From contig JAHZIG010000004.1 in assembly GCA_019419865.1 (NCBI GenBank), positions 1 through 64,000 on the forward strand: 64,000 nt of DNA, read 5' to 3'. The DNA is from Clostridiales bacterium (GTDB lineage Bacteria; Bacillota; Clostridia; Monoglobales; Monoglobaceae). This document shows, piece after piece, positions 1 to 11,904 of the stretch. Positions within the stretch are counted from its first letter, which is position 1; each line of letters opens with the position of its first letter. The position numbers were made by a program, and so were the translations under genes. The notes under the pieces are model-generated. The model saw only the letters and a program-made list of their open reading frames with translations, did not search any database and was not told the origin of the DNA.

Positions 1-16
1 CCTGATTTTGAGCATG

Positions 17-47
17 AAAAAAGGGGCCTGATTTTTCATCAGGCCCC
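17..47 (-). terminator. Distal Rho-independent terminator of the bgl operon
   Basis: A perfect 10-bp stem (23-32 with 38-47, five-base loop) is followed on the minus strand by six T (complement of 17-22). It lies behind a first terminator at 81-113, so the bgl transcript has two stops in tandem. On the plus strand there is no T run, so it does not serve a plus-strand gene. Confidence 0.7.
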
Positions 48-80
48 GGTGGGGTGGTTCCTCCTTTCTTGCCGAGATAC

Positions 81-113
81 AAAAATACCGCCCGTAGTCT
101 CGTTTGGGCGGTA
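81..113 (-). terminator. Proximal terminator of the bgl operon
   Basis: An 8-bp perfect stem (86-93 with 106-113, twelve-base loop) is followed on the minus strand by TTTTT (complement of 81-85). It begins about 54 bases after the stop codon of the GH1 gene. Confidence 0.75.
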
Positions 114-166
114 CTTTGTATAAGGTTGGCAGTTCAATTATTGTAGATTTATCGTGTATGCCCTTG

Positions 167-3381
<3,215 letters not shown>

Positions 3382-3419
3382 GATCTTGTCCTCCTTAAAA
3401 TAAATTTTTTATTGATGAT

Positions 3420-3465
3420 ATTATAACTCTTTATTTTGACAAACAGAAGTATCTATTTGTTTGTC
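3420..3465 (-). promoter_or_regulatory. Candidate bgl promoter -10 and overlapping operator
   Basis: Minus-strand TATAAT lies at 3420-3425. Just upstream is an inverted repeat with perfect 8-bp arms (GACAAACA at 3438-3445 and TGTTTGTC at 3458-3465) that covers the expected -35 region. No clear -35 hexamer is visible, so repression or activation by a dimeric regulator is plausible. I see no RAT/antiterminator stem typical of BglG control. Confidence 0.4.
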
Positions 3466-3925
3466 GGCATAAACCTTTTGGTTATTACTCATTAGAGAGT
3501 CTATACTATTTCAAGCATAACTCGTTTGCTTTAGACCGATAAACATATCAATATTTTCGTTTTATTTGCAGTTATATTACAATATTTATAAAGATAAATC
3601 GCGGCTTTACAAAATTATTAAATTTTTAATTATCGCCGCTTATTGCCGGAGTTTTATATTTGTAAGTAAAATCCTAAGAAATACGTTCTCACCCTTTAAG
3701 AACGCCAAAGATATTCTAAAACGGTAAATAATGCGCTTAATTACATTTGAATAATAAAATATAGTTAATAACAAGCGTGAAGCGAATTAAAAATGTTATG
3801 CATACAAAAACCGCCTGGATACTTGGCGTGATTATTTATTTTCTCTCAGTGATTAGCTAATATAGATTTTAACATTTTGTAAACATTTCTTTAGCATTAA
3901 AAAAACACTTTCGGGCTAATATATG
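3466..3925. other. AT-rich intergenic region without a recognisable gene
   Basis: About 460 bases between the bgl regulatory region and the small gene at 3979. It is very AT-rich, and no open frame with a ribosome site or structured RNA is apparent to me. A weak GCGGC/GCCGC pair near 3600-3640 has a long AT loop and is not convincing. Confidence 0.4.
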
Positions 3926-3947
3926 TACGTCAAATGGAAACGACGTA
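3926..3947. promoter_or_regulatory. Small inverted repeat upstream of the 83-residue protein
   Basis: TACGTC (3926-3931) and GACGTA (3942-3947) form perfect 6-bp arms around ten bases, 31 bases before the start codon. It could be an operator or a leader hairpin. There is no T run, so it is not a terminator. Confidence 0.25.
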
Positions 3948-3978
3948 TTAATTAAAAATGTAAAGGAGATTTTATAAA

Positions 3979-4230
3979 ATGGCAAAATCAAAATTGGTAA
4001 AAACGAATGAAAAAATCGCGGAGAGCGTAGTCGACGGCTATAAGAAGATCGAAAACGGAGTTGTAAGCGGTTACAAAAAAATTGAAGACGGAGTTGTAGG
4101 GGGATTTACAAAAATGACCGATAAATTTGTAGATCAGTTTTTAACGCGCGACGGCGAGAGCGTAGAAGAGGCCAAAAAACGATTGGCGGAAGAACAGGCG
4201 GCTCGCGAGAATAAGAATAAAAAAATTTAA
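3979..4230 (+). CDS. Small helical-repeat protein of unknown function
   Basis: An 83-residue soluble protein with a strong ribosome site (AAAGGAG). The centre holds two to three near-identical 11-residue units of the type VVxGYKKIExG (about residues 17-45). The tail (about 58-83) is charged and predicted helical (EEAKKRLAEEQAA). No signal peptide or membrane segment is visible. Similar small proteins occur in Firmicutes without an assigned role. The periodicity suggests one long amphipathic helix that could bind a membrane surface or oligomerise; this is inference. Codon use matches its surroundings. Confidence 0.7.
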   Translation: MAKSKLVKTNEKIAESVVDGYKKIENGVVSGYKKIEDGVVGGFTKMTDKFVDQFLTRDGESVEEAKKRLAEEQAARENKNKKI

Positions 4231-4350
4231 TCAAAATCGCGCCGACTTACTCCGTTAACGCGTATATTCAATATTACCGGAAATAAAGGCTAAATTATAA
4301 AAGAGATCGGCAAATACGGTATCTTTACCGCTAAGCATGGGGGAAACAAA

Positions 4351-5262
4351 ATGAAAAAATTTGGGGAAATATTTAAAAAAATATTTTGTCTGCCGCCGCT
4401 GCTCACGGCGGCTATCGCCGCGCCTTCTTTTATATTCGTGTTCGTCATGCTTTACATCGGAAATAACAGTGCCCTTTCGTACATATCTTATGCGTTATCC
4501 GCCTATGCGACGATAATCACGGCGACCGGCTTTCCCCAAATTGTTCGTGCGATGCGCGACGGTTTTAAGGAGACGGCGGTTATGAAAAAGATACGCGGTA
4601 ACCCGATAGGCAACAAGTTTCTGGACGATTTTATATTTAGATCGGAGCTCTCTCTGCACGGCGGTTTGGGCATGAATATATTGTATTCCGCATTGAACTT
4701 ATTTTCCGGGATCAGGTTTCGCTCCGCGTGGTTTGTCTCCCTCGCTTTCTACTACATCATGCTTTCAGTTATGCGCGCCGCGCTTGTCCGTTACGTTCAC
4801 CGTAGTAGAATCGGCCAAGACATCCCGTCCGAGCTTCGACGTTATCGCAGTTGCGGGATCCTCCTTCTGCTTATGAACCAAGCGTTGATAGGTATAGTTA
4901 TCTATATAGTGTATCAAAATAGAGGGTTCGATTATCCGGGACTGCTGATCTACACAATGGCGCTCTACACGTTTTATATAACCATAACGGCGATCGTCAA
5001 CGTTATAAGATACAGAAAACATGGCAGTCCCGTATTATCCGCCTCAAAGGTAATAAGCTTGACCGCGGCGCTGGTATCCATGCTCTCTCTTGAGACCGCG
5101 ATGTTATCCAGATTCGGCGCCGATCAACCGGATTTCAGACGTATCATGACCTCGGCGTCGGGCGGATGCGTCTGCATTATCGTACTCGGAATGGCCGTAT
5201 ACATGATAATCAAGTCGACAAAGCGGCTAAAGGAACTTGAAAGCAGCGATTCGCGATCATAA
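4351..5262 (+). CDS. Polytopic membrane protein of unknown function
   Basis: A 303-residue protein with about seven or eight hydrophobic segments (roughly 17-36, 43-62, 110-130, 135-155, 170-190, 197-218, 232-252, 270-293) and a charged C-terminus. The start has a moderate GGGGGA ribosome site. I recognise no catalytic or transport motif. It follows the 83-residue gene on the same strand by 120 bases and could be cotranscribed. It is separated from the lysR gene by a promoter. Confidence 0.7.
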   Translation: MKKFGEIFKKIFCLPPLLTAAIAAPSFIFVFVMLYIGNNSALSYISYALSAYATIITATGFPQIVRAMRDGFKETAVMKKIRGNPIGNKFLDDFIFRSELSLHGGLGMNILYSALNLFSGIRFRSAWFVSLAFYYIMLSVMRAALVRYVHRSRIGQDIPSELRRYRSCGILLLLMNQALIGIVIYIVYQNRGFDYPGLLIYTMALYTFYITITAIVNVIRYRKHGSPVLSASKVISLTAALVSMLSLETAMLSRFGADQPDFRRIMTSASGGCVCIIVLGMAVYMIIKSTKRLKELESSDSRS

Positions 5263-5337
5263 CTTTATTTAATAATTAAAGATATTAATGTAAAATCGGA
5301 CGAAGATATTTATTTTTAGAGTAAATATGCGCTATAC

Positions 5338-5366
5338 TTGCGATATAGGCATTGTTATGATATAAT
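5338..5366 (+). promoter_or_regulatory. lysR promoter with embedded LysR-type core
   Basis: TTGCGA (5338-5343), 17-base spacer, TATAAT (5361-5366). The spacer contains TAGGCATTG (5346-5354). The same nine bases sit at 6298-6306 inside the palindrome upstream of the next gene, which suggests autoregulation by the LysR protein. Confidence 0.6.
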
Positions 5367-5397
5367 CATAGCATAAACGTATCGAGGAGGAAACGCC

Positions 5398-6279
5398 ATG
5401 GATATACGTACGCTCAAATACTTTCTCGCAGTAGCGCGCGAGGAGAATATAACAAAAGCCGCGGAATTTCTGCACGTCACCCAGCCGACGCTTAGCCGCC
5501 AGCTCGCAAAAATGGAGGAGGATCTTGGCGTACAACTGTTTTTGCGCAATAAGAAAGGCATATCTCTCACAGACGAGGGTTCTCTTTTAAGGCGTCGGGC
5601 GGAGGAGATCGTTGAGCTCGCCGATAAAACTGAACGAGAACTTACTATGCATGAAGAAACGATCGAAGGCGAAATCTCTATAGGCTCAGGCGAACTCGCT
5701 GCGGTTCAAGCGCTGCCAAGCCTTTTTGAGTCGTTCAAGGAAAAATACCCTAACGTCGTTTTCGACTTATACACGGGAAACGCCGATCAAATAAAACAGA
5801 GACTTGATAACGGTCTTACGGACATGGGCATATTATTGGAGCCTGTGGAAATAGATAAATATAATTTTATCAGATTTAAAATCCCCGAACGTTGGGTGGT
5901 AGTCATGCGCGCCGACGACCCTCTCGCGGAAAAAGAAAGTATTACGATCAACGATCTTGCCGGTCTGCCTCTTATTTTCGTGAAAAGGCAGAGCGTGCGC
6001 AACGAACTCGAAAGCTGGTTCAGAGAGCGCGTAGAGAATTTGAATATCGTGGCGACGAGCAATATGTCCACAAACGCTTTGATCCTTGTGGAGCAAGGGT
6101 TTGGATACACGTTGGTGATAGAGGGTTCGCTTCCGTTTTTGGATACGTCGAAAGTGTGTTACCGGCCTTTTTCTCCCGATAAAACTACGACGTCCGTACT
6201 TGCATGGAAGAAGAATCAGCCTCTTGCTCCCGCCGTCAAAAAATTTTTAGAGCATATTTTCAGTCAATTGAAACAGTAG
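5398..6279 (+). CDS. LysR-family transcriptional regulator
   Basis: A 293-residue cytoplasmic regulator. Residues 1-60 form the winged helix-turn-helix (FLAVAREENITKAA, then HVTQPTLSRQLAKMEEDLG). Residues about 90-290 are the periplasmic-binding-protein-like effector domain. A GAGGAGG ribosome site precedes the ATG. It lies immediately upstream of the secreted CMD/stalk/flavodoxin gene in the same orientation. The shared TAGGCATTG sequence upstream of both suggests it controls itself and that gene. The effector is unknown; by context it may sense an electrophile or redox state. Confidence 0.93.
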   Translation: MDIRTLKYFLAVAREENITKAAEFLHVTQPTLSRQLAKMEEDLGVQLFLRNKKGISLTDEGSLLRRRAEEIVELADKTERELTMHEETIEGEISIGSGELAAVQALPSLFESFKEKYPNVVFDLYTGNADQIKQRLDNGLTDMGILLEPVEIDKYNFIRFKIPERWVVVMRADDPLAEKESITINDLAGLPLIFVKRQSVRNELESWFRERVENLNIVATSNMSTNALILVEQGFGYTLVIEGSLPFLDTSKVCYRPFSPDKTTTSVLAWKKNQPLAPAVKKFLEHIFSQLKQ

Positions 6280-6295
6280 TTATTTTGTAATACAA

Positions 6296-6356
6296 TTTAG
6301 GCATTGCTAAAAATTAAAAATAGGTATTAGACATTTTAAATCATTTTAGATATACT
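6296..6356 (+). promoter_or_regulatory. Candidate LysR binding site and promoter of the CMD/stalk/flavodoxin gene
   Basis: TTTAG (6296-6300), six bases, CTAAA (6307-6311) is a T-N11-A palindrome of the kind LysR proteins bind. It shares TAGGCATTG with the lysR promoter. Downstream, TAGACA (6328-6333), 17 bases, TATACT (6351-6356) is a weak promoter, placing the box at about -50 to -65 as expected for activation. Confidence 0.5.
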
Positions 6357-6390
6357 AAGTGTAGAGAGAGCTCTTTACACTTATTTTTTT
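6357..6390 (+). terminator. Terminator after lysR
   Basis: A stem of about 10 bp with one G-U pair (6357-6366 with 6373-6382) is followed by A and seven T (6384-6390). It ends the lysR transcript. It overlaps the probable start of the next transcript, so only part of the stem could form in that leader. Confidence 0.65.
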
Positions 6391-6464
6391 GGCGATCGAT
6401 CGAAAAAGTCGCCAAAGCCGCAACGATTATATTCAAACAAATTACATTTAAGGAGGATTCGACA

Positions 6465-8606
6465 ATGAAAAAATTGATCTCAGTATTGATAGCCGCGGCT
6501 ATAGTTATGGGAATGTCTTTGAACTCGTTTGCAATAAGCGACGACTTTTATTCAACGGAAACGGAAAGTATCGCGTCGGCGCTGGCTCAAGTAAGCGACG
6601 ACGAACGTAACGAATTTATAAACGAAAATCTTGATATACGTTTGCAGGATATGTCGGTTTTGGTAACGCTTACCGCAAACCAAAACTACGATCGGATCGA
6701 CGAAGCCGTCGCTAAGGCAATAGACGACGGGTTGACGGCCGTCGAGATAAAAGAGGCGATCTATCAGGCGGCGCCCTACTGCGGATACGCAAGAGCGATA
6801 AACGCTATGGACGCGGCGGACGCGGCGCTTACGGCTTTGGGGGTAGACCTTCCGAACGAGAGTCGTATCACCTCGACGGAGGAGGAGAGATACTCCGACG
6901 GATTGGCGGTTCAGAGACATATATTCGGGCCTCAGATAGGTACGATAACCGACGATATGACGCTGAGTCAAAAACTTCAGACGCTGTATCTTTCAGGTAT
7001 ATGCTTTGGAGACTTTTATAATCGCGCCGGATTATCGCTTAACACGAGAGAGTTTCTCACATTCTGTACTATAGCGGCGAACGGCGATTGCGAGAGCCAG
7101 GTCGGCTCGCATACTACCGGTAATCTAAACGTAGGACATTCAACGGATATGCTCCGCGCGGCGCTTCTGTTAAACGAAGAGTATAACGGCGCGGAAAAGA
7201 CGGCCGCGGCATTGAGCGCGGTTAACTCTGTTAAAGGCGAACCGGCCGAGGGCGTAGCAGAACCCGAAATAGCCGAGACGATAGACGTCGACTATTCGAC
7301 AGACTCGCAGGAGCTTGCGGATATTGTATCGCATTATGAGACTGACGACGAAGACGGTTATTTAAGCGCTAATCTCGACGCTCAAACGCAGGACGTTATT
7401 ATAGAAGCGATAAACGCATATATCGATGGGACCGACGCGGTAACCTCAGATAACGCGAGCTTACAAAGTTTGATCGATCTTATGTTACTCGGCGCCGAGG
7501 GCGGCAGAGAGACCGATATACCGGCCGCGGTATCCGCAAATCTGGCGGCGGGAAACACGGCCGATACAATGCTCGCTTCCGCGCTCTTGTGTACTCCGTA
7601 CAATGGGTTCCCGATAACTCTTAATTTGATGAGCGCGATAAATTCGGCTTTAGCGGATAATGCGAACGCCGAACAAGAACCGATCGTTATCGCGATGCAG
7701 ATCGGCTCGCCCGAGATGACGGTAAACGGCGACATTATTGAGATAGACCCCGGCAGAGGAACCGTTCCCGTATTAGTTAGCGACAGAACTCTTCTTCCCG
7801 TTAGAGCCGTGATAGAAGCTCTTGGCGGAACCGTCGAATGGAACGACGCCGACGCGACGGCGACTCTCGCATATGGGGAAGACGTTATACAACTTACGAT
7901 CGGCAGTACGACGGCGTATCTAAACGGAGCCGCTCAGACGCTCGACGTCGCGCCGGTCCTTATCGACGACAGGACCATGCTTCCGATACGGTTCATCGCG
8001 GAGAGTTTCGGTTTCAACGTAGGTTGGTACGAGGATACGCAGACCGTCTCGATCTCAAACTCTGCAGGCTCGACCAACTTAAACGAGCCGGCTGCGACCA
8101 ATGAAGACGAAAGCGAAGAGAGCCGCGCACTCGTAGTATATTTCTCGGCGACCGGCAACACCGAGGCCGTAGCGGAGACCATAGCGTCTGTAACGGGAGC
8201 GGACGTCTACGAGATAATCCCGGAGATACCGTACACAAGCGAGGACTTGAATTATAACGACGACAATTCCCGCGCAAATCAGGAGATGAACGACGAAAAC
8301 GCCCGTCCGGCGATCTCCGGAGGTATAGAAAACATTGACGACTACGATACGATATTTCTCGGCTATCCTATCTGGTGGGGAACTATGCCGAGGATAATCA
8401 ACACATTCCTGGATACGTACGATCTGTCCGGGAAAACGATACTTCCTTTCTGCACGAGTGGCAGCAGCGGTATTTCAAGTTCTGTAGAGCGTATAAGAAA
8501 TATCTGCCCAAACTCCGACGTTAAGGACGGTATGAGAGGAACGTCTTCTACGGACGCGGCGCAAATCCAAGAATGGATCGCAAGCGCCGGCTTAGAAATA
8601 GAATAA
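6465..8606 (+). CDS. Exported CMD-like / stalk / flavodoxin fusion protein
   Basis: A 713-residue multidomain protein with a Sec signal peptide (1-23). Residues about 35-255 hold two carboxymuconolactone-decarboxylase (AhpD-like) helical units. The first has APYCGYARAINA (103-114). The second has the family histidine at 216 in GDCESQ..SHTTGN. Residues about 300-395 look like a third, degenerate CMD unit (TPYNGFP). Residues about 407-531 are a copper-amine-oxidase-N-type stalk pair (DRTLLPVRAV, DRTMLPIRFI). Residues 553-713 are a flavodoxin domain with an intact FMN phosphate loop (FSATGNT, 560-566) and YPIWWG. Such CMD and flavodoxin proteins are usually separate and cytoplasmic. It is probably held at the cell surface and carries out thiol or flavin redox chemistry; the substrate is unknown. 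Possible LysR target. Confidence 0.9.
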   Translation: MKKLISVLIAAAIVMGMSLNSFAISDDFYSTETESIASALAQVSDDERNEFINENLDIRLQDMSVLVTLTANQNYDRIDEAVAKAIDDGLTAVEIKEAIYQAAPYCGYARAINAMDAADAALTALGVDLPNESRITSTEEERYSDGLAVQRHIFGPQIGTITDDMTLSQKLQTLYLSGICFGDFYNRAGLSLNTREFLTFCTIAANGDCESQVGSHTTGNLNVGHSTDMLRAALLLNEEYNGAEKTAAALSAVNSVKGEPAEGVAEPEIAETIDVDYSTDSQELADIVSHYETDDEDGYLSANLDAQTQDVIIEAINAYIDGTDAVTSDNASLQSLIDLMLLGAEGGRETDIPAAVSANLAAGNTADTMLASALLCTPYNGFPITLNLMSAINSALADNANAEQEPIVIAMQIGSPEMTVNGDIIEIDPGRGTVPVLVSDRTLLPVRAVIEALGGTVEWNDADATATLAYGEDVIQLTIGSTTAYLNGAAQTLDVAPVLIDDRTMLPIRFIAESFGFNVGWYEDTQTVSISNSAGSTNLNEPAATNEDESEESRALVVYFSATGNTEAVAETIASVTGADVYEIIPEIPYTSEDLNYNDDNSRANQEMNDENARPAISGGIENIDDYDTIFLGYPIWWGTMPRIINTFLDTYDLSGKTILPFCTSGSSGISSSVERIRNICPNSDVKDGMRGTSSTDAAQIQEWIASAGLEIE

Positions 8607-8681
8607 GAAGAAGTGTTTTACCTTAGATCGCAAGAAATCGGGGCCAAAATAACTTAAAATCAACATTAAATTATAACAAAT

Positions 8682-8719
8682 AAGGATTGTTGCTTACCAA
8701 TATGCGGCAATCCTTTTTT
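8682..8719 (+). terminator. Terminator after the CMD/stalk/flavodoxin gene
   Basis: AAGGATTG (8682-8689) pairs with CAATCCTT (8708-8715), with further partial pairing inside, and is followed by a T run to 8719. Confidence 0.75.
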
Positions 8720-8752
8720 CAGCGTCGATAAAAAAAGCCGCGCAAATATGAT

Positions 8753-8784
8753 AAAACGCAACGATCATATAGCGATCGTTGCGT
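8753..8784 (-). terminator. Terminator after the flippase gene
   Basis: A perfect 11-bp stem (8756-8766 with 8774-8784, seven-base loop) is followed on the minus strand by a short T run. It lies 54 bases past the flippase stop codon. Confidence 0.6.
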
Positions 8785-8837
8785 AAGATACCAGGTATTT
8801 AATTGATTTTTATTCCCATCGTCATAATAATTTTTTG

Positions 8838-10523
8838 TCAGCTTTCATTTTTACCCATGCGCTTTTTATCGATAAACATTATAATATTTCCCAAAACGGG
8901 TATTCTCATCAGCTGATCTTTCTCGAATACCTTAAACAGTACGATCAAGACGCAATAGAATATTGCCGATAGCGCGATCGAAAGTATTACGGCAGCCGCG
9001 TTTGAGGAGCTGAGCTGATACAGCCCCCTGTAGGAGATATATGTCAGTACGCCCATTAGAGCGCTGCATATTACCGGCTTTACCAGCATATTCTTTAGAT
9101 TAAACCTACCGCGCGCAAGCCTGCATATGCTTATCCACTCGATCAAAAATACAATAAACTGACATACGATCGAACTGATTACCGCGCCGTAGATATTTAT
9201 CTGGGGTATCGCTATCAGAACAATATTCAATATTATCTTCACAATACAGCCGACCGCCAAAGCGATGGCCGGTACGTATACCTTGCCCATACCCTGCAGA
9301 GCTCCGGTTATTGTCTGATTGAGCGCCATAAATATTAGTCCTATCGCGCTGAATCTAAGCAGATCGTAACCAAGCGAAGCGTTTGGGTATATCAAATCAT
9401 ATATTGGCTCCGCGAGCATTATATATCCGACGGCGCAGGGCAGGATAAGCGTTATAGAAGTCAATATCGAAAAATATATATACGAGCCCGCGCGATCCTT
9501 ATCGCCGACTGCCTGAAACTTGGATATCGTAGGCACCAACGCAGTTGCAAAGGCTACATTAAGCGCGAGCGGAAGGTTTATCAGAGTATCGCTTTTTGAA
9601 AGCATTCCGGCAAGCCTTACGGCCTCGTCGCCGAGTTGCTCTAATGTCGGATTTACTATTCCGTCCACGAAACCCTCCGCCCCGGCGACGCCGTGCGGCG
9701 GAATATACGCGGCGAAAGCGGTCTCTATACCCCTTGTTATCGTCGCCGTATCTACGATCCTGCTAAACGCGGTAATAACCGAGCAAAGCGAAATGGGGAT
9801 AGCTATTACGAGTATCGTTTTCGCTGTTTTGGCAAAATTCCTTTTCACACCTCGCTCAAAAGCCGCCCCTTTGTAATCGTTATTTCTTATATATTTATAT
9901 ATCAGATACAGTGCGCTCACGACGGTCGCGACGGTCGTCGCAAAGTTAGCCCAACCCGACATTATCTCCGGCAGCATGTCGACCGCCGCAAATACGAAAA
10001 CGACCGTCAGGACGGATTTAAATACCTGTTCGATTATCTGCGATACGCTCATAATATTCATTCTGTTTATTCCGGAAAAATATCCGCGGAATACGCTCGA
10101 TATACATACGAAAAATATCGACGGCGCAAGCGCGGCGATCGTATATTCCACTCCGTCCATGTTTAATATATAATGGGCTATCGGTCTTGCCAGCGTAAAC
10201 ATTAACGCGGATAAAACAAGCCCAACGACGGCGAAAATGATAAGTGCGGTCCTGAAAACTCGTTTTGCCCCTATATGATCCGATACCGCTACGCGTTCCG
10301 AGATCAATTTGGAGATCGCGTTTGGGATCCCGACCGACGACAACGCCAAAAGCAACGTGTATATTTGAAACCCGGCGGAATAAAATCCGTTTCCTGCGTC
10401 GCCGAAGCCTTCTATATTAGTTATGACCAGTCTGTACAACATGCCGAGCAGCTTGACGACGATCTGGGCTGAAAATATAATTATGATATTCGCTATAAAC
10501 GATTTGCCTTTCTTTGCTCCCAT
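8838..10523 (-). CDS. Oligosaccharide/lipid flippase, SpoVB/Wzx-like (MOP superfamily)
   Basis: A 561-residue polytopic membrane protein (about 14 helices) of the polysaccharide-synthesis/SpoVB family, expected to flip a lipid-linked glycan or peptidoglycan precursor. The N-terminal pattern (AQIVVKLLGMLYRLVITNIEG...GNGFYSAGFQIYTLLL) is typical of SpoVB. The start is set at the ATG at 10523 because GAGGTGG lies 7-8 bases before it; the upstream in-frame start at 10550 lacks a site. It is flanked by redox genes but shows no sign of belonging to their operon, having a terminator on each side. Whether it serves spore cortex, teichoic acid or capsule is not decidable here. Confidence 0.88.
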   Translation of the reverse strand: MGAKKGKSFIANIIIIFSAQIVVKLLGMLYRLVITNIEGFGDAGNGFYSAGFQIYTLLLALSSVGIPNAISKLISERVAVSDHIGAKRVFRTALIIFAVVGLVLSALMFTLARPIAHYILNMDGVEYTIAALAPSIFFVCISSVFRGYFSGINRMNIMSVSQIIEQVFKSVLTVVFVFAAVDMLPEIMSGWANFATTVATVVSALYLIYKYIRNNDYKGAAFERGVKRNFAKTAKTILVIAIPISLCSVITAFSRIVDTATITRGIETAFAAYIPPHGVAGAEGFVDGIVNPTLEQLGDEAVRLAGMLSKSDTLINLPLALNVAFATALVPTISKFQAVGDKDRAGSYIYFSILTSITLILPCAVGYIMLAEPIYDLIYPNASLGYDLLRFSAIGLIFMALNQTITGALQGMGKVYVPAIALAVGCIVKIILNIVLIAIPQINIYGAVISSIVCQFIVFLIEWISICRLARGRFNLKNMLVKPVICSALMGVLTYISYRGLYQLSSSNAAAVILSIALSAIFYCVLIVLFKVFEKDQLMRIPVLGNIIMFIDKKRMGKNES

Positions 10524-10626
10524 TATTATCCACCTCGAATAACAGTTCATTTATATTACACGTAGGCGCTACGGAAAAGTTGGAGTAATTTTTTAAAATT
10601 TTCGCTTGTTTATTTTCTATAATATT

Positions 10627-10653
10627 AAAAAACCGCTCCGCTCTCCGCGAAGC
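10627..10653 (-). terminator. Second terminator below the CMD-stalk gene
   Basis: A 7-bp stem with one G-U pair (10635-10641 with 10647-10653) is followed on the minus strand by GG and six T (complement of 10627-10632). It lies in a GC-rich block unlike its AT-rich flanks. Confidence 0.55.
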
Positions 10654-10681
10654 CGGCGCCTTTTCTCCGGCATAAACGCTC

Positions 10682-10742
10682 AAAAAGTCCCGCGATGCGA
10701 CGGGCCGATAAATCGACATTCTCCGCCGCGCCGCGCGGGACT
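10682..10742 (-). terminator. First terminator below the CMD-stalk gene
   Basis: A perfect 9-bp outer stem (10686-10694 with 10734-10742) closes a GC-rich 39-base loop and is followed on the minus strand by TTTTT. With the stem at 10627-10653 it isolates the CMD-stalk operon from the flippase gene. Confidence 0.55.
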
Positions 10743-10812
10743 GAAATTATAATTATTTAGTATAAAGTTTGCTTTTAAAATCGATTTGGTTTTAGTAAAG
10801 CGATGTTTTTAA

Positions 10813-11871
10813 TTACTCCGCGTCATAAACGGTGTTTATTATGTTGAGAGCGTTGAGCGTTCTTGGGTATCCTATATACGGCATACAAGTAGTTAATACT
10901 TCGAGCATATACTGTTTATCCTTGCCGGCGTCCATATTTCCGGTAGTATGTCCGGTAAGCTGCGACTCCGCGCCGCCGAGAGCCGCGATGCAACACCATG
11001 TCAAAAGCTCGTGCTGTTCGATGGTAAGTCCCGATCTCGTGTAGAAATCCCCAAAACAATAATCCTCAAGATAGCTTCTGCCGGTTCTAACTTCGCCTTC
11101 GGTCGGTTTGACGCCGCCCATATCTCCAAACAAGCTTGTTTGCGCCGCCTTGCCCGCGTCCCATCTTGTTTCTTCCGTGACCGTAGCCTGACTTTCAGGT
11201 CTCTCTATCCCCTGTTCGTCAAATACGTCGTTTACTATTTCGATCGCTTCCAAAGCCTTAGGCGCGCCGACATACGGAGCGCAATGGTATACCGCTTCCG
11301 TGATCTCGACCGGAGTAAGACCTGCATTTAGCGCCGCGTATACGTGCGCTCTGAGCATGGTCGTCGTTCCCAAGGTCGTAAGTACCGTGAGTCCTATCAT
11401 CTCTCTATCCGCGTCGCTCAATTGTCCCGATTGATAGATATCCCCATATAATACGTTATTCGTAATATCGAATAATTCCGTATCGGCGATATTCGACGGT
11501 ATTCTTACGCCTTCATATAATTCGTTTACCTTCTCTGCAGCCGCTCTTTGTCTATCGGACATATCGCTTGTAACCTCCTTTGACGTAAACGTCGGTATTC
11601 TCATGTTGTCGTTTGTTATTGTAACTCTTTGCTGTTCGTCGTCCCACATAACGTTCATGTCGAAGTTTTCGGCAATAAATCTGATCGGGAGCATGGTTCT
11701 GTCATTGATAACAACAGGCGCGGAATCAAGAGTTACGTCCTCGCCGTTTACCGTCGCCGTAGGGTTTCCTATCTGCATCGTTATCTCGTCGGCAAACGTA
11801 ACGGTAGGAACTGCGGCGCTCAGCATCGCGGCGCTTAGCAGGATCGAAAGCGGCGTTTTGATTTTCTTCAT
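10813..11871 (-). CDS. Exported stalk / tandem carboxymuconolactone-decarboxylase-like protein
   Basis: A 352-residue protein with a signal peptide (1-27, cleavage after TFA). One stalk repeat spans about 30-90 (DRTMLPIRFIAENF). Two CMD-like units follow: about 135-220 (His176, EAVYHCAPYVGAP at 192-204) and about 265-350 (TWCCIAALGGAESQ, His308 in GHTTGN, PYIGYP). Glu302 and His308 match the conserved acid and histidine of the CMD/AhpD family. A two-unit CMD is complete for this family; export and the N-terminal stalk are the unusual parts. It lies 33 bases behind the hydrolase-stalk gene, so the two are probably one transcript. It is a close relative of the first 250 residues of the protein at 6465. 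Confidence 0.88.
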   Translation of the reverse strand: MKKIKTPLSILLSAAMLSAAVPTVTFADEITMQIGNPTATVNGEDVTLDSAPVVINDRTMLPIRFIAENFDMNVMWDDEQQRVTITNDNMRIPTFTSKEVTSDMSDRQRAAAEKVNELYEGVRIPSNIADTELFDITNNVLYGDIYQSGQLSDADREMIGLTVLTTLGTTTMLRAHVYAALNAGLTPVEITEAVYHCAPYVGAPKALEAIEIVNDVFDEQGIERPESQATVTEETRWDAGKAAQTSLFGDMGGVKPTEGEVRTGRSYLEDYCFGDFYTRSGLTIEQHELLTWCCIAALGGAESQLTGHTTGNMDAGKDKQYMLEVLTTCMPYIGYPRTLNALNIINTVYDAE

Positions 11872-11904
11872 AAACTAAATCTCCTTTAACTAATTGTATA
11901 TTTT

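Noticed and set aside
10524..10719. Extension of the minus-strand open frame in the GC-rich block upstream of the flippase gene
   Set aside because: The block folds into terminator stems with T runs, and no protein family is recognisable.
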